A DNA stretch of 64,000 bases from assembly GCF_016801865.2 (NCBI RefSeq), contig NC_068938.1, positions 128,009,823 to 128,073,822 on the forward strand, read 5' to 3'. The stretch is from Culex pipiens pallens (Eukaryota; Arthropoda; Insecta; Diptera; Culicidae). The position numbers and the translations under genes are program-made. The notes beneath the pieces were generated by a model that saw nothing but the letters and a program-made list of their open reading frames with translations, was not told the origin of the DNA and did not search any database. This document shows positions 23,893 to 36,380 of the stretch, piece after piece; the first letter of the stretch is position 1; the number at the start of each line of letters is the position of its first letter.

Positions 23893-24830
23893 AGAGCAAT
23901 TCCAGCTCAAATTAGGAATTTTTCTGGTACTGTTGTACCCGACCCTCTCCGATTTCAATGAAACTTTGTAGACATGCACAGAAAAAATAATCATGGTAAT
24001 ATTACATCTGGGAAGGAGTACATCTTTTATGTCAGAAAAAAGGTGTAATTTTACCTCTGGAAATGTTTAATTTTACCACTTTTCTGGTGTAATGTCACTT
24101 TTTCAGTCTAAATTGAGGTAAAATTACATCATAAAAGAGGTAACATTCAACTTTCCAAAATTACAGCTTCCTAATTTACATTATTTTTTTCTGTGTGTTA
24201 TCCTAGGCCTATGTGAGCCATTTTTGTGTATATGGAAAAATCGAAAATAACATTTGAGAAGGGCGTAAGGTAGTTAAATATTTTTGTATTTTGTAATTTA
24301 CAAATTAATGTATCTCGAAGCCGTTGCGTCGTATCAAAAAGTGGTCAAAGACAAACTTGCAGGAAATTGGACGGGCTTTCTGAAAAAAAATACACTGAAA
24401 CAAAAATACACGCCAATCTATGAGATTTTTTGATTTTTTAAAGGTGATGTCACAATTTTTTTTCGTTCAAAATTTTTGAGGAAATAGCCTAAAATGTTAC
24501 TAAAAGACTGACAAAAAATTCAGGATGGTATGTCTCTCCTAAAAATACAAAAATCATTTACTAAAACTGTTTTTTTTAAGTGGTCTAAACGTCAATTTTA
24601 CATAAAAGTCTCCATATTGGCCATTGCCCTATGTTCAATCCTTGGGAAGATACAGCGGTTTAAAAAAAAAATGTTGAAAACACGGGTTTTTTGGTGGTTT
24701 TTGGCAATTTCTAAATGACAGACTTGGTTTTTCAGTCTCGTAAGTATTTTTACCGGAAAGCTCGTCCAATTTCCCATAAGTTTGCCTTTGACAGCATTTC
24801 AATTGGATGTAAGGGCTTACAGATATAAGC
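23893..24830. mobile_element. Truncated foldback transposon (GAGCAATTC end), host of a MITE
   Basis: The left end starts GAGCAATTCCAGCTCAAATT. Near 24335-24385, GTCAAAGACAAACTTGCAGG and GAAATTGGACGGGCTTTC are repeated in inverted form at about 24752-24796 (CCCATAAGTTTGCCTTTGAC). Inverted pairing reaches about 24830, after which the outer half of the right arm is missing. A CACAG-ended MITE sits inside the left arm at 23977-24195, so it arrived later. Confidence 0.6.
23977..24195. mobile_element. CACAG-ended MITE, intact 219-bp copy
   Basis: The termini are CACAGAAAAAATAAT and ATTATTTTTTTCTGTG. Internal inverted strings include GGTAATATTACATC / GAGGTAAAATTACATC and GGTGTAATTTTACC. It is nested in the foldback at 23893. 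TG on both sides (23975-23976 and 24196-24197) may be a 2-bp duplication, but this is not seen at the other copies. Confidence 0.7.
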
Positions 24831-25390
24831 TTAATTGCATTGCTAATAACTGAAAATAGAATAAAAAAAGAATTTCATACATTCATTGATGTTGTGCGAT
24901 TTTTTGGTAGTAACATCACTGTAATAATATAGAAAGAATTTTGCATCAGTTTTTGCTTTTTAATTGTGATAAATATTCTTGAAATTTATAACATTTCAAT
25001 GATCTTTAAAATTAATCTGCTTTGCAAGAAAAGTAAAAAATCAGCAATTTCTTGAACCAAGGATTTTACTATCTGTCATATTTTATTTTATTGTTAATTT
25101 TTCATGTAAAATATGCTAAAACAGTTCATAAAACGTTATCATACCTAACAAGTCAAGGTTTTCACATTCATTTCCAAGAAATTTTAAAGTCTTTAAAATT
25201 GTTAACAAACATGCAAAACACATTCAAGATCAAGACATTATCAAGACATTTTGTAAACAAAAATTGCTGAACAATTTAAGAATATCAAATTTTAATAACC
25301 GACTTATGATCAAAAGAAAATGATGAGATTTTTTATTTGTATTTTATTTTAGAATAAAAAATCAGAGTTAAATTAATTAAAATGCATCAA
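24831..25390. other. AT-rich block, nothing recognised
   Basis: AT-rich sequence with short chance frames (for example 25052-25270 plus). No repeat structure or family signature was seen. Confidence 0.5.
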
Positions 25391-27540
25391 CAACTTAACT
25401 TTCTCATTTCATAAACCCACCACTGTGTCCGACGCCCAGTGTATCTGTAATAAATAATGCAATTACCGAACCCCAATCGATGCAACCCCAACAACCGCTC
25501 TCGAAAAGGTGGCAGATTTTCGATTTTATATATTTGGCCTGCGGGGTGACGTTCCAAAGTGCTGCCACATGGTTCTATCGGCCAATATTGGCTGCTTCTG
25601 CTGCACCAGGTCGAGCGAGCATGAGTGTTCGAGGTGTTGTTCCAAACCAGAGACAGAGACATTAACAGTAGATCTTCATTAGCACCATCCAATTATCGTT
25701 ATGGAAAATCACTTTGTTTCCCATACAGAGTAGTCCCAGACGGGACAATAGTCCCTGGTGAAGGCAGAACTGGTCCGGTATGATTTATGGTTACTTGAGC
25801 GGGCTCGAAGAAAAGCGATAAACCAATTAGGATTGATGCTTTCGATAACTTTATTCATTACTGCTGTGCAGTGCAGCACACGCAGCGTTTTCAAACTCTC
25901 TTTGCATTTTGTCGGACTCTGCTTGACGAAGGGAAGAGACCTCCCACGGACTTTGACTGGTTCTGAATGACGACCATGGCGTTGGCGCTGTTACTGCTGG
26001 GGTGTGTATCTCGTTAATCTTAATGCGAGGATGATTTAGTTGATGAGAGTTACTGCTTGGGAAAGGCGCCATCTAGCAAAGGGGTCCAGTTAAGATGTTG
26101 GCAGATTGACCCCTTTTGTAGGAGAAAGTTGAAAAATGTTTGAATTTATGACTTTATTACAGGGAGTTGTGGTCAAGTCAACGGTATTTTACTTCAAGCA
26201 TGTCACATTTGACTTGGTCATGACTGTATCAAACCTTTAACATGAAGAATTCAAGATGTTTGGTGTTCAAAGCTGATTCTGCATTGAATTTTTAAGTTAT
26301 GCAATTCTTGAAGCTATGCACTTGTTCATGCTAAAGACGAAGCAAAATTTACTCAAATAACCCAGTTGATCTGAATTAGTCCTCGGAAATTGATTTGAAA
26401 TCAACTGAAAATGTCACACCTGCTGCAGGAAACCAATAAATTATGCTGAAACTAGAACGACATGTTTGCTTGTTTGTTTACGTTTCCACCAAATTCCAAC
26501 TTTGTACAACTTCACTCCCTGATTTTCCCAGAAACCCAGTTCCGTACGGGGACTTTCGATTCATAAACCAGCAAAAAATAATAAAAACTCAGCATTTCAG
26601 CATCCCAAAAAGGTGCAAAGGCTTTAAATTCCGTCTCCCCATTTTACACGCTCGTTTCGTGTCGCACATAAATTTCCGCCTAAAACCGCAGCTTATCATG
26701 TGTCCTCATAACTCTTTCTGGGCGGCTGCTGTCACACACTCGGCGGGGCTGACATTTTATGGCACAGGAGAAGACGCCCGACGCCACCCAGCGTCACCGC
26801 CGCCGTTGCAGTTTTTCTGGCTGCACTTTTTTTTTATTGCGGGCCGACTCTCCAGCGGTTTTCCCTCACTTTCCCTTTCGCTGACTCGAACTCGAAACGT
26901 GCGCGGATTTGTTTGTCGAGCGGGAATCCGACTTTACGGCGGACAAGCAGCTCCATTCAGACGGGGAAATCTCCGCCGCGCTGCTCTCACATTTCAGCAT
27001 GTTATGTCAATCACGTGGTAATGTCAGAGACACGCAGAAAGAAAACACTGTTCATCCCATTTACAAAGAAGATGATTTTCCCTCTTTTTGGAAGCCCGAG
27101 TGCAGTGTTCAGTGCAGAAAGTAAATTTATGCCGCACATGTTCGTCATGGAACCGAGTTGACGTTGTAGGTCTTCAAGTCTTCAACCAGACTTAAAAATG
27201 AGCATCTAACACACGTTTGATCCTCGCCAACTTCCCCAGCCGTACTGAACTGTAGAGTTAGTCGAGCAAAAATCAAGTGCAAAAAAAAGAAGTAGAAGCA
27301 GTGATCAACTCTTGAGGAAACGTTCGCTCGCCGAACTCACTTGACTTTGTGACACCGTCGTCGTCGGAGAAGAAGACGGGCTTCCATCATTCGTCGTTTG
27401 TCGGCGTCATTTCAATTTGCAGGCCCCCACCCCGCGGGAGATCCCCTTCCGTCACTCTTCTATGACGGACGAATGCACACCCAGGGCATTAGACGGTTGT
27501 GATGCTCTGGCTAGTGTAGTGGGGGAAGGGTTTAGGGGAA
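25391..27540. other. Unique island, no supported gene
   Basis: GC-richer, non-repetitive sequence. A 192-codon plus-strand frame (26443-27021) is rich in low-information residues, has no recognisable domain and overlaps frames of similar quality, so I do not call it. (GTC)n/(GAC)n-like runs occur near 27356. Confidence 0.45.
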
Positions 27541-28639
27541 GTTGCTATAAATTTTGATCAAAAATCAAAATCTTCCTTGAAATTTTAATTGAAACATCAT
27601 TAACCCTCGAATGCCTATACTTTTTTTCCTTTTTTTCCATCTTCAGAAGTTGATTTGAACTAAAAATAATGCTATAAAAAAAGAAAAAAAAAACAAAAGG
27701 TCATTTGAACAAGTTTTATTCTACGGAAAACTTTACTTATGTTGTTTCATATTTTATCTTGTGCCATTTTAGTATTCTTTATGCATTTATCTTCTTTAGC
27801 TAATGTTTGTTTCTGATAGTAATTTGCTTATTCTTTTTTTTTCTTTTATACTTTCTTCTACATCTTTATTATTTAATTTAAAAAAAATCATAAAGTCATA
27901 GTCCTGTAAATTACACAAATTGTTGCATACTTATTTTCACACCAGGAAATGTTAGTGAAAAAATAGCCAAAGTTTATAACAGGATAAATGATACCTTTTA
28001 AAAAAAATGACAAAATCACATAAAACAAGTCGAAATTCCAACTCTAAATTTGTTGACGAATTTTAGATCTGAGAGGTGAGCAAAACAAATTTCATGTTGG
28101 TTTCAAATAATGTTGTATTTTAGGTTGTATTTACAAATCATTTAAAGAGTTTTCTTTAATATTTTTAATTTTTTTTCTTTTAATTTTTTTGTAATTATTG
28201 CTTTTACCAGAACATAAATTTTCTTTTTTTACCAACTCTCCAAAATAAAGGAGAAAAGGCTGTAATTGAATTCAAAAGTGCTAATATGCCAATATTAGAT
28301 GCATGATGAAATTGCATGCTGTCCCCCTAGTCTTAGTTTACAATGTCTTATGAGTTGTATATTTCAGTAAAAAGTTCGTGTAAATCTTTGTCGAGACAAA
28401 ATGATGTATTCAGCAACATAATTACTACAGACTTTTTCCAGAAGAGATGCAGACACTGCTTAAGCAATGTGGCAACCCGGCGGGAATAGGAAAATAGGAT
28501 CTCTAATGCTCTGCGTTCCTCACGCGTAAGCAAAAAGACCCGGCCTTTGAGGTTATGCAACAATCACCCTTTTTTGTACTTCACTAAACAGAATAAAATT
28601 TAAAAGGGTCTTAGGAGACCAAAAAAGGAACAGAATAAG
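27541..28639. other. AT-rich block, nothing recognised
   Basis: Long A and T runs dominate up to about 28320. A more complex patch at 28348-28563 has a 71-codon minus-strand frame with no recognisable family. No repeats with terminal symmetry were found. Confidence 0.45.
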
Positions 28640-28840
28640 GCGGATCCGGCCAAAATCGGTTCAGCCAGTTCTGAGATAATCGTTTGAAAAAAAAATATCT
28701 CTACACACATCCCCACAGACATTTGTTCAGAATTTGATTCTGAGTCGATAGGTATACGTGAATGTATATCTAGGAGGTGTATTTAAGATGTTCTTTTTTC
28801 GAGTGATTTTAAAGTCTTGCTTCAGTCAGATGAGGAAGGC
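28640..28840 (-). repeat. Fragment of the GCCTTCCTCAC element
   Basis: On the minus strand this matches the left part of the element at 38117. It ends GATGAGGAAGGC on the plus strand and contains ACAGACATTTGTTCAGAATT with GATTCTGAGTCGATAGG. It also carries TCGGTTCAGCCAGTTCTGAG, the counterpart of CTCAGCACTGGCTGAACCGA at 38341. The tandem part is missing. Confidence 0.65.
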
Positions 28841-28889
28841 AAATATGGGTTTATAGAATGTAACTTTTATTCTGATGTGTCTTGGTAAC

Positions 28890-28963
28890 CACCCGAAGAC
28901 ACCTAAACGATCAGAAAATATCAGATTTTATAATATTTAGAGACTTAGATTAAGGAGAATTGC
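28890..28963. repeat. Right-end fragment of a GAGCAATTCTC foldback
   Basis: The fragment ends GGAGAATTGCTC, the complement of the family terminus. It carries CCGAAGACACCTAAACGATC upstream, which parallels CCGAAGACACCAAATCGATC in the right arm at 52375. Only about 75 bp remain. Confidence 0.5.
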
Positions 28964-30699
28964 TCAATAAGTCAATTAGTCTCCAAATGCATAAACTGCA
29001 TTTTTTTTTTATCTTGGGGATCTTTGGAAGAAGGAAGGACCAATAATTTAAAAAAATAAGTTTTATTTCGATTACATAAAAAAAACATCAACTAATCCTC
29101 AAGTATTGCAGTTTTTGAATTGTTGATCAAAAATCGGACTGCACAGTGAAAAAAAATCATTGCTTCATAACATAGCCGTCAAACTGTCAAAAAGTGAATT
29201 TGAATTTGTTTTTTTTTTGTTATAGTCTAATACCTCCTTCAGTGTCATCACATTTATTTCTGAGCAATGGATCGGAAATACTGAGTTATATTTTTTGCAA
29301 TTTCTTGTGGAACTTCTTTCTTTTCCTGTCATCTTATAATGACAAAACGACTTGATTTTTATCGCCAAAAATAACAAAACAGAAATGTTGCTGAAAAGAA
29401 AAACATAACATTCAAGGGGAAAAACCTTTTCTTTCTTTTCTGGACTGCCCACCATCGAAAAAACGGCTAATATCCACTTTTGGCAAAAACGAGATATTAG
29501 CACCAGGTGATAGAGGATGTCCCAACGCATCTTCTGACCCTTGAATTTCACTGAAATAGTGTATAGACTTGGCTGCCGATGCGAAAATCCAAACGGCTAA
29601 TATGCCACTCTTATGGGAAATTGCCTTGACGGAGATTTAGTGACAAACACTAAAACGCGTTTTTCTCGGAATACTTGATTTGGCATAATAGCCGGATTTT
29701 CAATTATGGGCAGTGGAGTTGCAAATAAAGTTGTATTCGATTTGTGGCAAAACTTGAGTTTTTCGGCATTCATCGTATTAATCCAAACCGGAATATTTAT
29801 ATGTATTATTCGACTCATGTTGAACAAATCTTTTTTATTAGGCATTTGCTAATTGTTTTCAAAGTTTATTTCGACAGAAATTATTTTTTCAACTATATTT
29901 GAATATGTGACTGTTTGAGGTTAATTGTCTTGAATGAAATTGTATAAATTTGTATTGTTCTTGTATTATTATTTTTTCTAAACAAAATTGAAAAGTTTCA
30001 TTTCATGATGAATAGATATCGGTAAAATATCTGCCAAAATTTTTTAAACATTGTTTTTAGTAGCGATGGGCAAAACCGCTCATTTTTGTCAGCTCATAAA
30101 AACAAGCATTGTTTCCAAAATGAGTAGCCGTTCTTTATTTTCTTTTTTTTATGGTCGCCCATTCGTTCTTTTAAATGAGCCGGTTCTCATGAACAGTTCG
30201 CTCAATTTTGCCCACGACAATTTTAAAGATTAACAATGACAAGCATAGTTACAGTCAAATTCTGAAAAAAGTCTGGATTTTGCAAATAACTTTTTTTGTG
30301 ATGCAGTTAAAAAAGTAGTACGATCTACCAAATATTAATAAAATAAGGAGACTCGTTATTCTTCATTTCTTCAAAACCAAATCTAAATTCAAAAACTTAT
30401 AAGATTGTTTATGAGTGGAATAAGCAATAATGATATGAAAAATGGAAACTGAAAATTGCATAATTGTGATTATGAAATAATACTGCTACCGTTTGCCAAA
30501 TTTAAAAAAAAAATAAGTTAAATTTAATCCAATGATTATTCTTTATAAGGAAGAATAGAAGAAGATTGATGAATTTAGTAAACCATGGATCTATCCTTAT
30601 CTTGATAAAAAAAATTGTTTCAAAATGAAAAGAAATATTTTAAATCGGTTATTTACAAACATACAAATGATGATTTATGAGAATGCATTTTGAGTATGT
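28964..30699. other. AT-rich block with one small MITE
   Basis: AT-rich sequence. A 128-codon minus-strand frame at 29165-29551 has no family I recognise. CGGCTAATAT occurs at about 29466 and 29593 in the same orientation, so a dispersed repeat probably lies between them. The hAT-like MITE at 30061 is listed separately. Confidence 0.4.
30061..30219. mobile_element. Small hAT-like MITE
   Basis: The left end TAGCGATGGGCAAAACCGCT is mirrored at the right by GTTCGCTCAATTTTGCCCAC. TAGCG fits the 5'-YARNG rule of hAT termini. The right end has small deletions, and the flanks GTTTTTAG / ATTTTAAA are only a poor 8-bp match, so the superfamily is tentative. Confidence 0.4.
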
Positions 30700-32214
30700 G
30701 ATTTCGACTTCAAAAGAGGAAAAAAAGTTTGCCCTCGTGACTCACACTCGACATCTCTCCCCTAGGTCACACCTCTCCCCCAAAGAACTGCAGCAGCAGC
30801 ATCTATCCAGCGAGCGAGTGCAGCCGGGTTGCGAATCTTTTGCGCTGTGATTATGAATGGCGACGCCAACATAATTTGATGTGACAGGTTGGTTATTACT
30901 CTCCACCGTCCGGGGTCTCATTCTGGCAGAGCTTCTTTTGAGTCTATTTCTTGCCCTTTTCAACCGTCAAGAATAGTGTGTGTGCATGTTGTGAAGATAA
31001 ATTCATAAAAATGCTAATTTTACAACACATGATTTCATTTTTCCGTTCTTCCCAGCAGCAGCAGCAGTTCGTCACCAGCGTCATTCTCGAGTGGGGGAGG
31101 GGAAAGTTGAACGTCGTGGCAACATTTTTCACACCCATCAAACGAATCTTTGTCAGTTCTGGGATGATGCCCCCCTCGAGAACTCCCCCCACCCAATTTC
31201 CATCAGTTTGCGCAGAGCAGTGTCGTGTCATCGATGATCGCTGGATCAATTTGAAAGGAAAACAAATGAAAGCACAAACTGGCTGGGATCGAATGGGTGG
31301 TGGGGCGTTGATGGGGCGTGGGTGGTGTGCAGCTGTGAGTTGGAGGTTTTCTGAAAAAAGAGAACGATGATTGAAAACGGCACCATCCGTGGACCGCCGG
31401 CGATGATGACGGTGGTGTAAGGTTAAGTGCTAATTTATCTCAGCTGCTAATTTCTTTGACGAAGAGATTTGAGGAATGTTGCCAATGAGGTGAACATGAT
31501 TTTTACCAGTTAATTTTAATTATCATACATTTTTGCATTAATGGCATGCAGTTTTTCAAAGTCTTAAAAGAAGTATCTGTTTTTTGTTGTTAAATTGAAG
31601 ATTTAATGTATGTCAAGTTAACTGCCTGGAAATCAATTTTATTGCCATGTAATCCATCCAGGTGTACCACAAAGCTGTAGAAGAACGTACAAATACCACA
31701 AAAAGCGATCGACAAATCCACGCTCTACGAGAACCTCCAACGGGCGCATTGTCCCGCGGGTCACGCGCCCATCCATTTGCGGGACATGGCTTTCCCGTGG
31801 CTTGTTTCTAGGTTTATCAAAACAAGATTTATAACCGCCAATAAAAACTCGAGCCAGTGCGGTGTCATCCACCCACCAGGCTGACACACGCGAGTTCTGT
31901 TCTGTTTATTTATTTTTGTGACAAACTACGTTATTAATGATCCCTCGGGGGTCATCAACGCTATTCACTGGGTGTCGAGCCCCACCAAACTGCACCCGAG
32001 AAGAACTTCCTCGACGACGACGACGAATTCGAACTCGAAACCATCCATAAAACAAACCCGTCGGCGGCGTGCACTTTTATGGGGGGCCATCCCCAGAAGG
32101 CAATACCTTCTGCGGCGGAATTTGTTTCCCTCAAAAAGTTCCAATGTGGGGAGGAATGATATTTTAAAAGGGCGAAATCTGACAAAATATCAGAAATTTC
32201 TATTGTAGTCAGTG
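30700..32214. other. Unique island, no supported gene
   Basis: Non-repetitive GC-balanced sequence with short CAG and GAC runs (31055, 32014). Several overlapping frames on both strands (30951-31370 plus, 30944-31249 minus, 31639-31887 minus) lack recognisable domains. It ends abruptly at the tandem array at 32215. Confidence 0.45.
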
Positions 32215-33832
32215 TCACAGTCAGAGTGGAAGTCCAGAGTTAGAGTCCAGAGTCAGAGTCCAGAGTGAAAGTCCAGAGTCAGAGTCCAGAGTCAGAGTCC
32301 AGAGTCAGAGTCCAGAGTCAGAGTCCAGAGTCAGAGTCCAGAGTCAGAGTCCAGAGTCAGAGTCCAGAGTCAGAGTCCAGAGTCAGAGTCCAGAGTCAGA
32401 GTCCAGAGTCAGAGTCCAGAGTCAGAGTCCAGAGTCAGAGTCCAGAGTCAGAGTCCAGAGTCAGAGTCCAGAGTCAGAGTCCAGAGTCAGAGTCCAGAGT
32501 CCAGAGTCCAGAGTCCAGAGTCCAGAGTCCAGAGTCAGAGTCCAGAGTCAGAGTCCAGAGTCAGAGTCAGAGTCAGAGTCAGAGTCAGAGTCAGAGTCAG
32601 AGTCAGAGTCAGAGTCAGAGTCAGAGTCAGAGTCCAGAGTCAGAGTCCAGAGTCAGAGTCCAGAGTCAGAGTCAGAGTCAGAGTCAGAGTCAGAGTCAGA
32701 GTCAGAGTCAGAGTCAGAGTCAGAGTCAGAGTCAGAGTCAGAGTCAGAGTCAGAGTCAGAGTCAGAGTCAGAGTCAGAGTCAGAGTCAGAGTCAGAGTCA
32801 GAGTCAGAGTCAGAGTCAGAGTCAGAGTCAGAGTCAGAGTCAGAGTCAGAGTCAGAGTCAGAGTCAGAGTCAGAGTCAGAGTCAGAGTCAGAGTCAGAGT
32901 CAGAGTCAGAGTCAGAGTCAGAGTCAGAGTCAGAGTCAGAGTCAGAGTCCAGAGTCAGAGTCCAGAGTCAGAGTCAGAGTCAGAGTCAGAGTCAGAGTCA
33001 GAGTCAGAGTCAGAGTCAGAGTCAGAGTCAGAGTCAGAGTCAGAGTCAGAGTCAGAGTCAGAGTCAGAGTCAGAGTCAGAGTCAGAGTCAGAGTCAGAGT
33101 CAGAGTCAGAGTCAGAGTCAGAGTCAGAGTCAGAGTCAGAGTCAGAGTCAGAGTCAGAGTCAGAGTCAGAGTCAGAGTCAGAGTCCGTCCAGAGTCCAGA
33201 GTCCAGAGTCAGAGTCCAGAGTCAGAGTCCAGAGTCAGAGTCCAGAGTCAGAGTCAGAGTCAGAGTCAGAGTCAGAGTCAGAGTCAGAGTCAGAGTCAGA
33301 GTCAGAGTCAGAGTCAGAGTCAGAGTCAGAGTCAGAGTCAGAGTCAGAGTCAGAGTCAGAGTCAGAGTCAGAGTCAGAGTCAGAGTCAGAGTCAGAGTCA
33401 GAGTCAGAGTCAGAGTCAGAGTCAGAGTCCAGGGTCAGAGTCCAGAGTCAGAGTCCAGAGTCAGAGTCCAGAGTCAGAGTCAGAGTCAGAGTCAGAGTCA
33501 GAGTCAGAGTCAGAGTCAGAGTCAGAGTCAGAGTCAGAGTCAGAGTCAGAGTCAGAGTCAGAGTCAGAGTCAGAGTCAGAGTCAGAGTCAGAGTCAGAGT
33601 CAGAGTCAGAGTCAGAGTCAGAGTCAGAGTCAGAGTCAGAGTCAGAGTCAGAGTCAGAGTCAGAGTCAGAGTCAGAGTCAGAGCCAGAGTCAGAGTCAGA
33701 GTCAGAGTCAGAGTCAGAGTCAGAGTCAGAGTCAGAGTCAGAGTCAGAGTCAGAGTCAGATTCAGAGTCAGAGTCAGAGTCAGAGCCAGAGTCAGAGTCA
33801 GAGTCAGAGTCAGAGCAAACCTGGATCAGAAT

Positions 33833-33893
<61 letters not shown>

Positions 33894-34045
33894 TGAACCA
33901 GAACCAGAACCAGAACCAGATACTCAACATCAGAGTCAGCAACGAGTCAACATCAACATCAGAGTCAACATCAGAGTCAGCAACAGAGTCAGAGCTAGAA
34001 ACGCAGAGTCAGAATCGGAAACTCAGAGTCAGAGTAAATTCAATT
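32215..34045 (+). repeat. Hexamer/13-mer tandem array (CAGAGT)n
   Basis: The first 330 bp are mainly 13-bp units CAGAGTCCAGAGT. Then long runs of pure CAGAGT alternate with short returns of 13-mers (about 32630, 32945, 33190-33250, 33430-33475). The right edge drifts to (AGAACC)n at 33830-33920 and to diverged CAACATCAGAGT units. All three plus-strand frames of CAGAGT lack stops, which explains the 543-codon frame here. Its product switches between QS, RV and ES repeats at each 13-mer, showing indels not divisible by three and no coding constraint. Confidence 0.95.
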
Positions 34046-36180
34046 CAAAATGAAGCCAGTTTCAGAAGCGCAATACTTATAATAAACAACATTTTGTAAA
34101 TAACCCTTTTTGAATTGCTACTCCCGACTTTCCCTAGCGACTCCACGACAGCTGATTCTGCGAAACGACAATCTTTTTTTCGTCTCCCAGTGTCAGACCT
34201 GCAGAGCGATGGTTTTTGCCGGCAGCAACTGTCTTGATTTAGGAAGTGATAAATGATTCCATACAATATTAATGACTTGCAGTGTGCGACGACGGCGATT
34301 GCGACGACAAAAGAGCGAGATTTTGGTCGTTTCGGTAGTGCAAGTGGTAATTCCCAGTGGTGGCCCACCACCCTCTAGCATCAGAAGGCAAGCGATTGAC
34401 GATGGTTTGTCGTTTGTTTTGGGTGGAAAAAGAAACGGGATCATCAATCTATATTTCGATATCGCGAAGGCATTTGGGTTGTTTGCAGGAAAGATAGTGT
34501 TGTGTAATTTAAATGCACTTTTTGGTAAATTTGTATGCTTCAGTTTCAGATCAGAAGAACAATCGGCAGCACTTTATCAAGACAGAAACGGTTTCTTAAC
34601 TGCTCGACTGGATTAGACCCATTAATCCTGCCCCTACACCAACGACTCCTCTTTCTCGACCGTTTAGCACAACTCGCTTCAACTTGGTCCCAATTTCCCG
34701 AATAGATTTATTACCACCTATACGATTGCCTAAGCATAAATGGTTGATTTTGTGTTTTTCTCTCTCTCTCTACCTGCAGGTAATAATGGACGGAAAGATC
34801 CCCCCCTTCTTCAACCTCAACATCTGGGTAATATTTGGCCATTAGGCCGGAAGTACGCATTCTAGGTGTAACAGTTGCGAAAACAGTCGTAAATCATTGA
34901 CCTAAGGTGCGTTCGTTTTGGGAACCGTTTACGCAATCATTTGCTTGGCGCGCGCGCAACATGAAGAAATTAGACCAAGGGCCCCTGATTTATGGTGGAC
35001 CAACTGCCGAAATTACACACGTGGCGTGGTGCTTGGTCGCAGGATTAATCCCGAGATTTATTTCACCTTGGGATGCGGAGGAACATTTTATGGGGCCACG
35101 GCGAAAAACCCTTTTTCCTGAGAGATTCTTTGGGAATCAACAAAGTCAGTATTTTTTGGGTGATGTTTGAAGAACTCTAGACTACCCACGATTTCCCAGA
35201 GACCTGCTTCCCTCCAAAACCTGATGACGGGTGATAATGGGCTGCCCACGTCAGAATCAAACATCAGAAGCAGGACACAATCCGGGGACAAATTGCGGCC
35301 CGTTGAATCTCTGTGCCCATCGTCGTGCCATGCCAGGGAGGGGCATTAACATAATTCCAGGCCCAGCAACGATCTCCCCTGCCCAAAATCCAGAGTCCCC
35401 GGGTTGGTACGTGCTGACTGGCTGATTGAAATGTAAATTACGGCCGGATTTCGTCGCAGGCTTAAAACCTTGCAGTAAATAAGCCCCGAGTCATGTCCAA
35501 GTGCGCTCTCCGTCCGTTGGGGGTTCCCCCGACGGAGGTTGGCCAGCATTCCGGGCGACGCACCAAAAGTGGTGATCCTAATTTTAATTAAATATTTGAG
35601 CGACGCACAGACTGCTGGTTATCTGCACTGAAAATCTGAATTTTTGGACTATTTTGAACACACTCGTTGTAGCGACGTTTCCTCGCTGTAAACTTGCGGA
35701 TTAGCACGTGGGATTAAACCTGTTTTTAGTGGATTTGCAAAGCAAATCACATCAAACAATTTTCGTCTGTCGAAAATTTCCAAAATATCCCGAGCCCACC
35801 CCGTCAAAACCCCTAAATCTACTAAACTATTTAACATGTATCAAATTTGGTGAGATTCGGTCGGACATCGGAACCGGATATTCATGGAGAGACCACGGGG
35901 TGGGATCAAATAAAGTACATTCGTAAACTCGGGGACGTGATATCGTGAAGGTGGGCTGGCTGGAACGGAACCGGTCAAATACATGTTAATGATAAACAAA
36001 CACACGTGGTATCCCGGCAGGAAGCAATGCACAAGCGCGTGTGTGTACGAGAGAGAGCAGTATTATTGGTTCAGCTGAGAGAAGGTGTGTGCGAGCGAGC
36101 GTTTGAGAATGGCAGTGAGGGTGGTTCGGAATGTTGAGGATTATGAAACTTAAGCATGCCAAATAAGTGAGTAATACGCA
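34046..36180. other. Unique island with a candidate splice module
   Basis: GC-balanced, non-repetitive sequence. The only gene-like signal is the pyrimidine tract plus AG|GT at 34751-34785 (listed separately). Frames at 34045-34371 and 34193-34447 (minus) and 34272-34616 (plus) overlap and are unrecognised. Confidence 0.45.
34780..34827 (+). other. Candidate recursive splice site or 48-nt microexon
   Basis: A long pyrimidine run (34754-34774) leads to CTGCAG at 34774-34779, immediately followed by GTAATA. Read one way this is a zero-length recursive splice site (AG|GT) as known in long insect introns. Read another way, an exon of 48 nt starts at 34780 and ends before a second GTAATA at 34828. 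That exon is open in phase 0 and contains ATGGACGGAAAG. Both readings are inference from splice consensus only. The +5 base is T, not the preferred G, in both donors. Confidence 0.25.
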
Positions 36181-36380
36181 GTGAATACAAATTAATTCTA
36201 TATTTCATGGTTCAGAAATGTTTAATAAACGTTCCAGGTAATTTAGCCTTAATTTAAATAATTCTTTCAATATCTTTTGATAACATTGATCAGTTAAAGT
36301 GAATGAAACAACATTCACGTTTTTACCCATTCACTGTTTGTTATTCAATTATAATATATAATATATATATATTGTAATAT

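Noticed and set aside
26443..27021. 192-codon plus-strand frame
   Set aside because: The composition is low-information and no domain is recognised. It overlaps two other frames of the same region.
32265..33896. 543-codon open frame of QS/RV/ES repeats
   Set aside because: The hexamer CAGAGT has no stop in any plus-strand frame, and the frame switches inside the array. It is a by-product of the tandem repeat.
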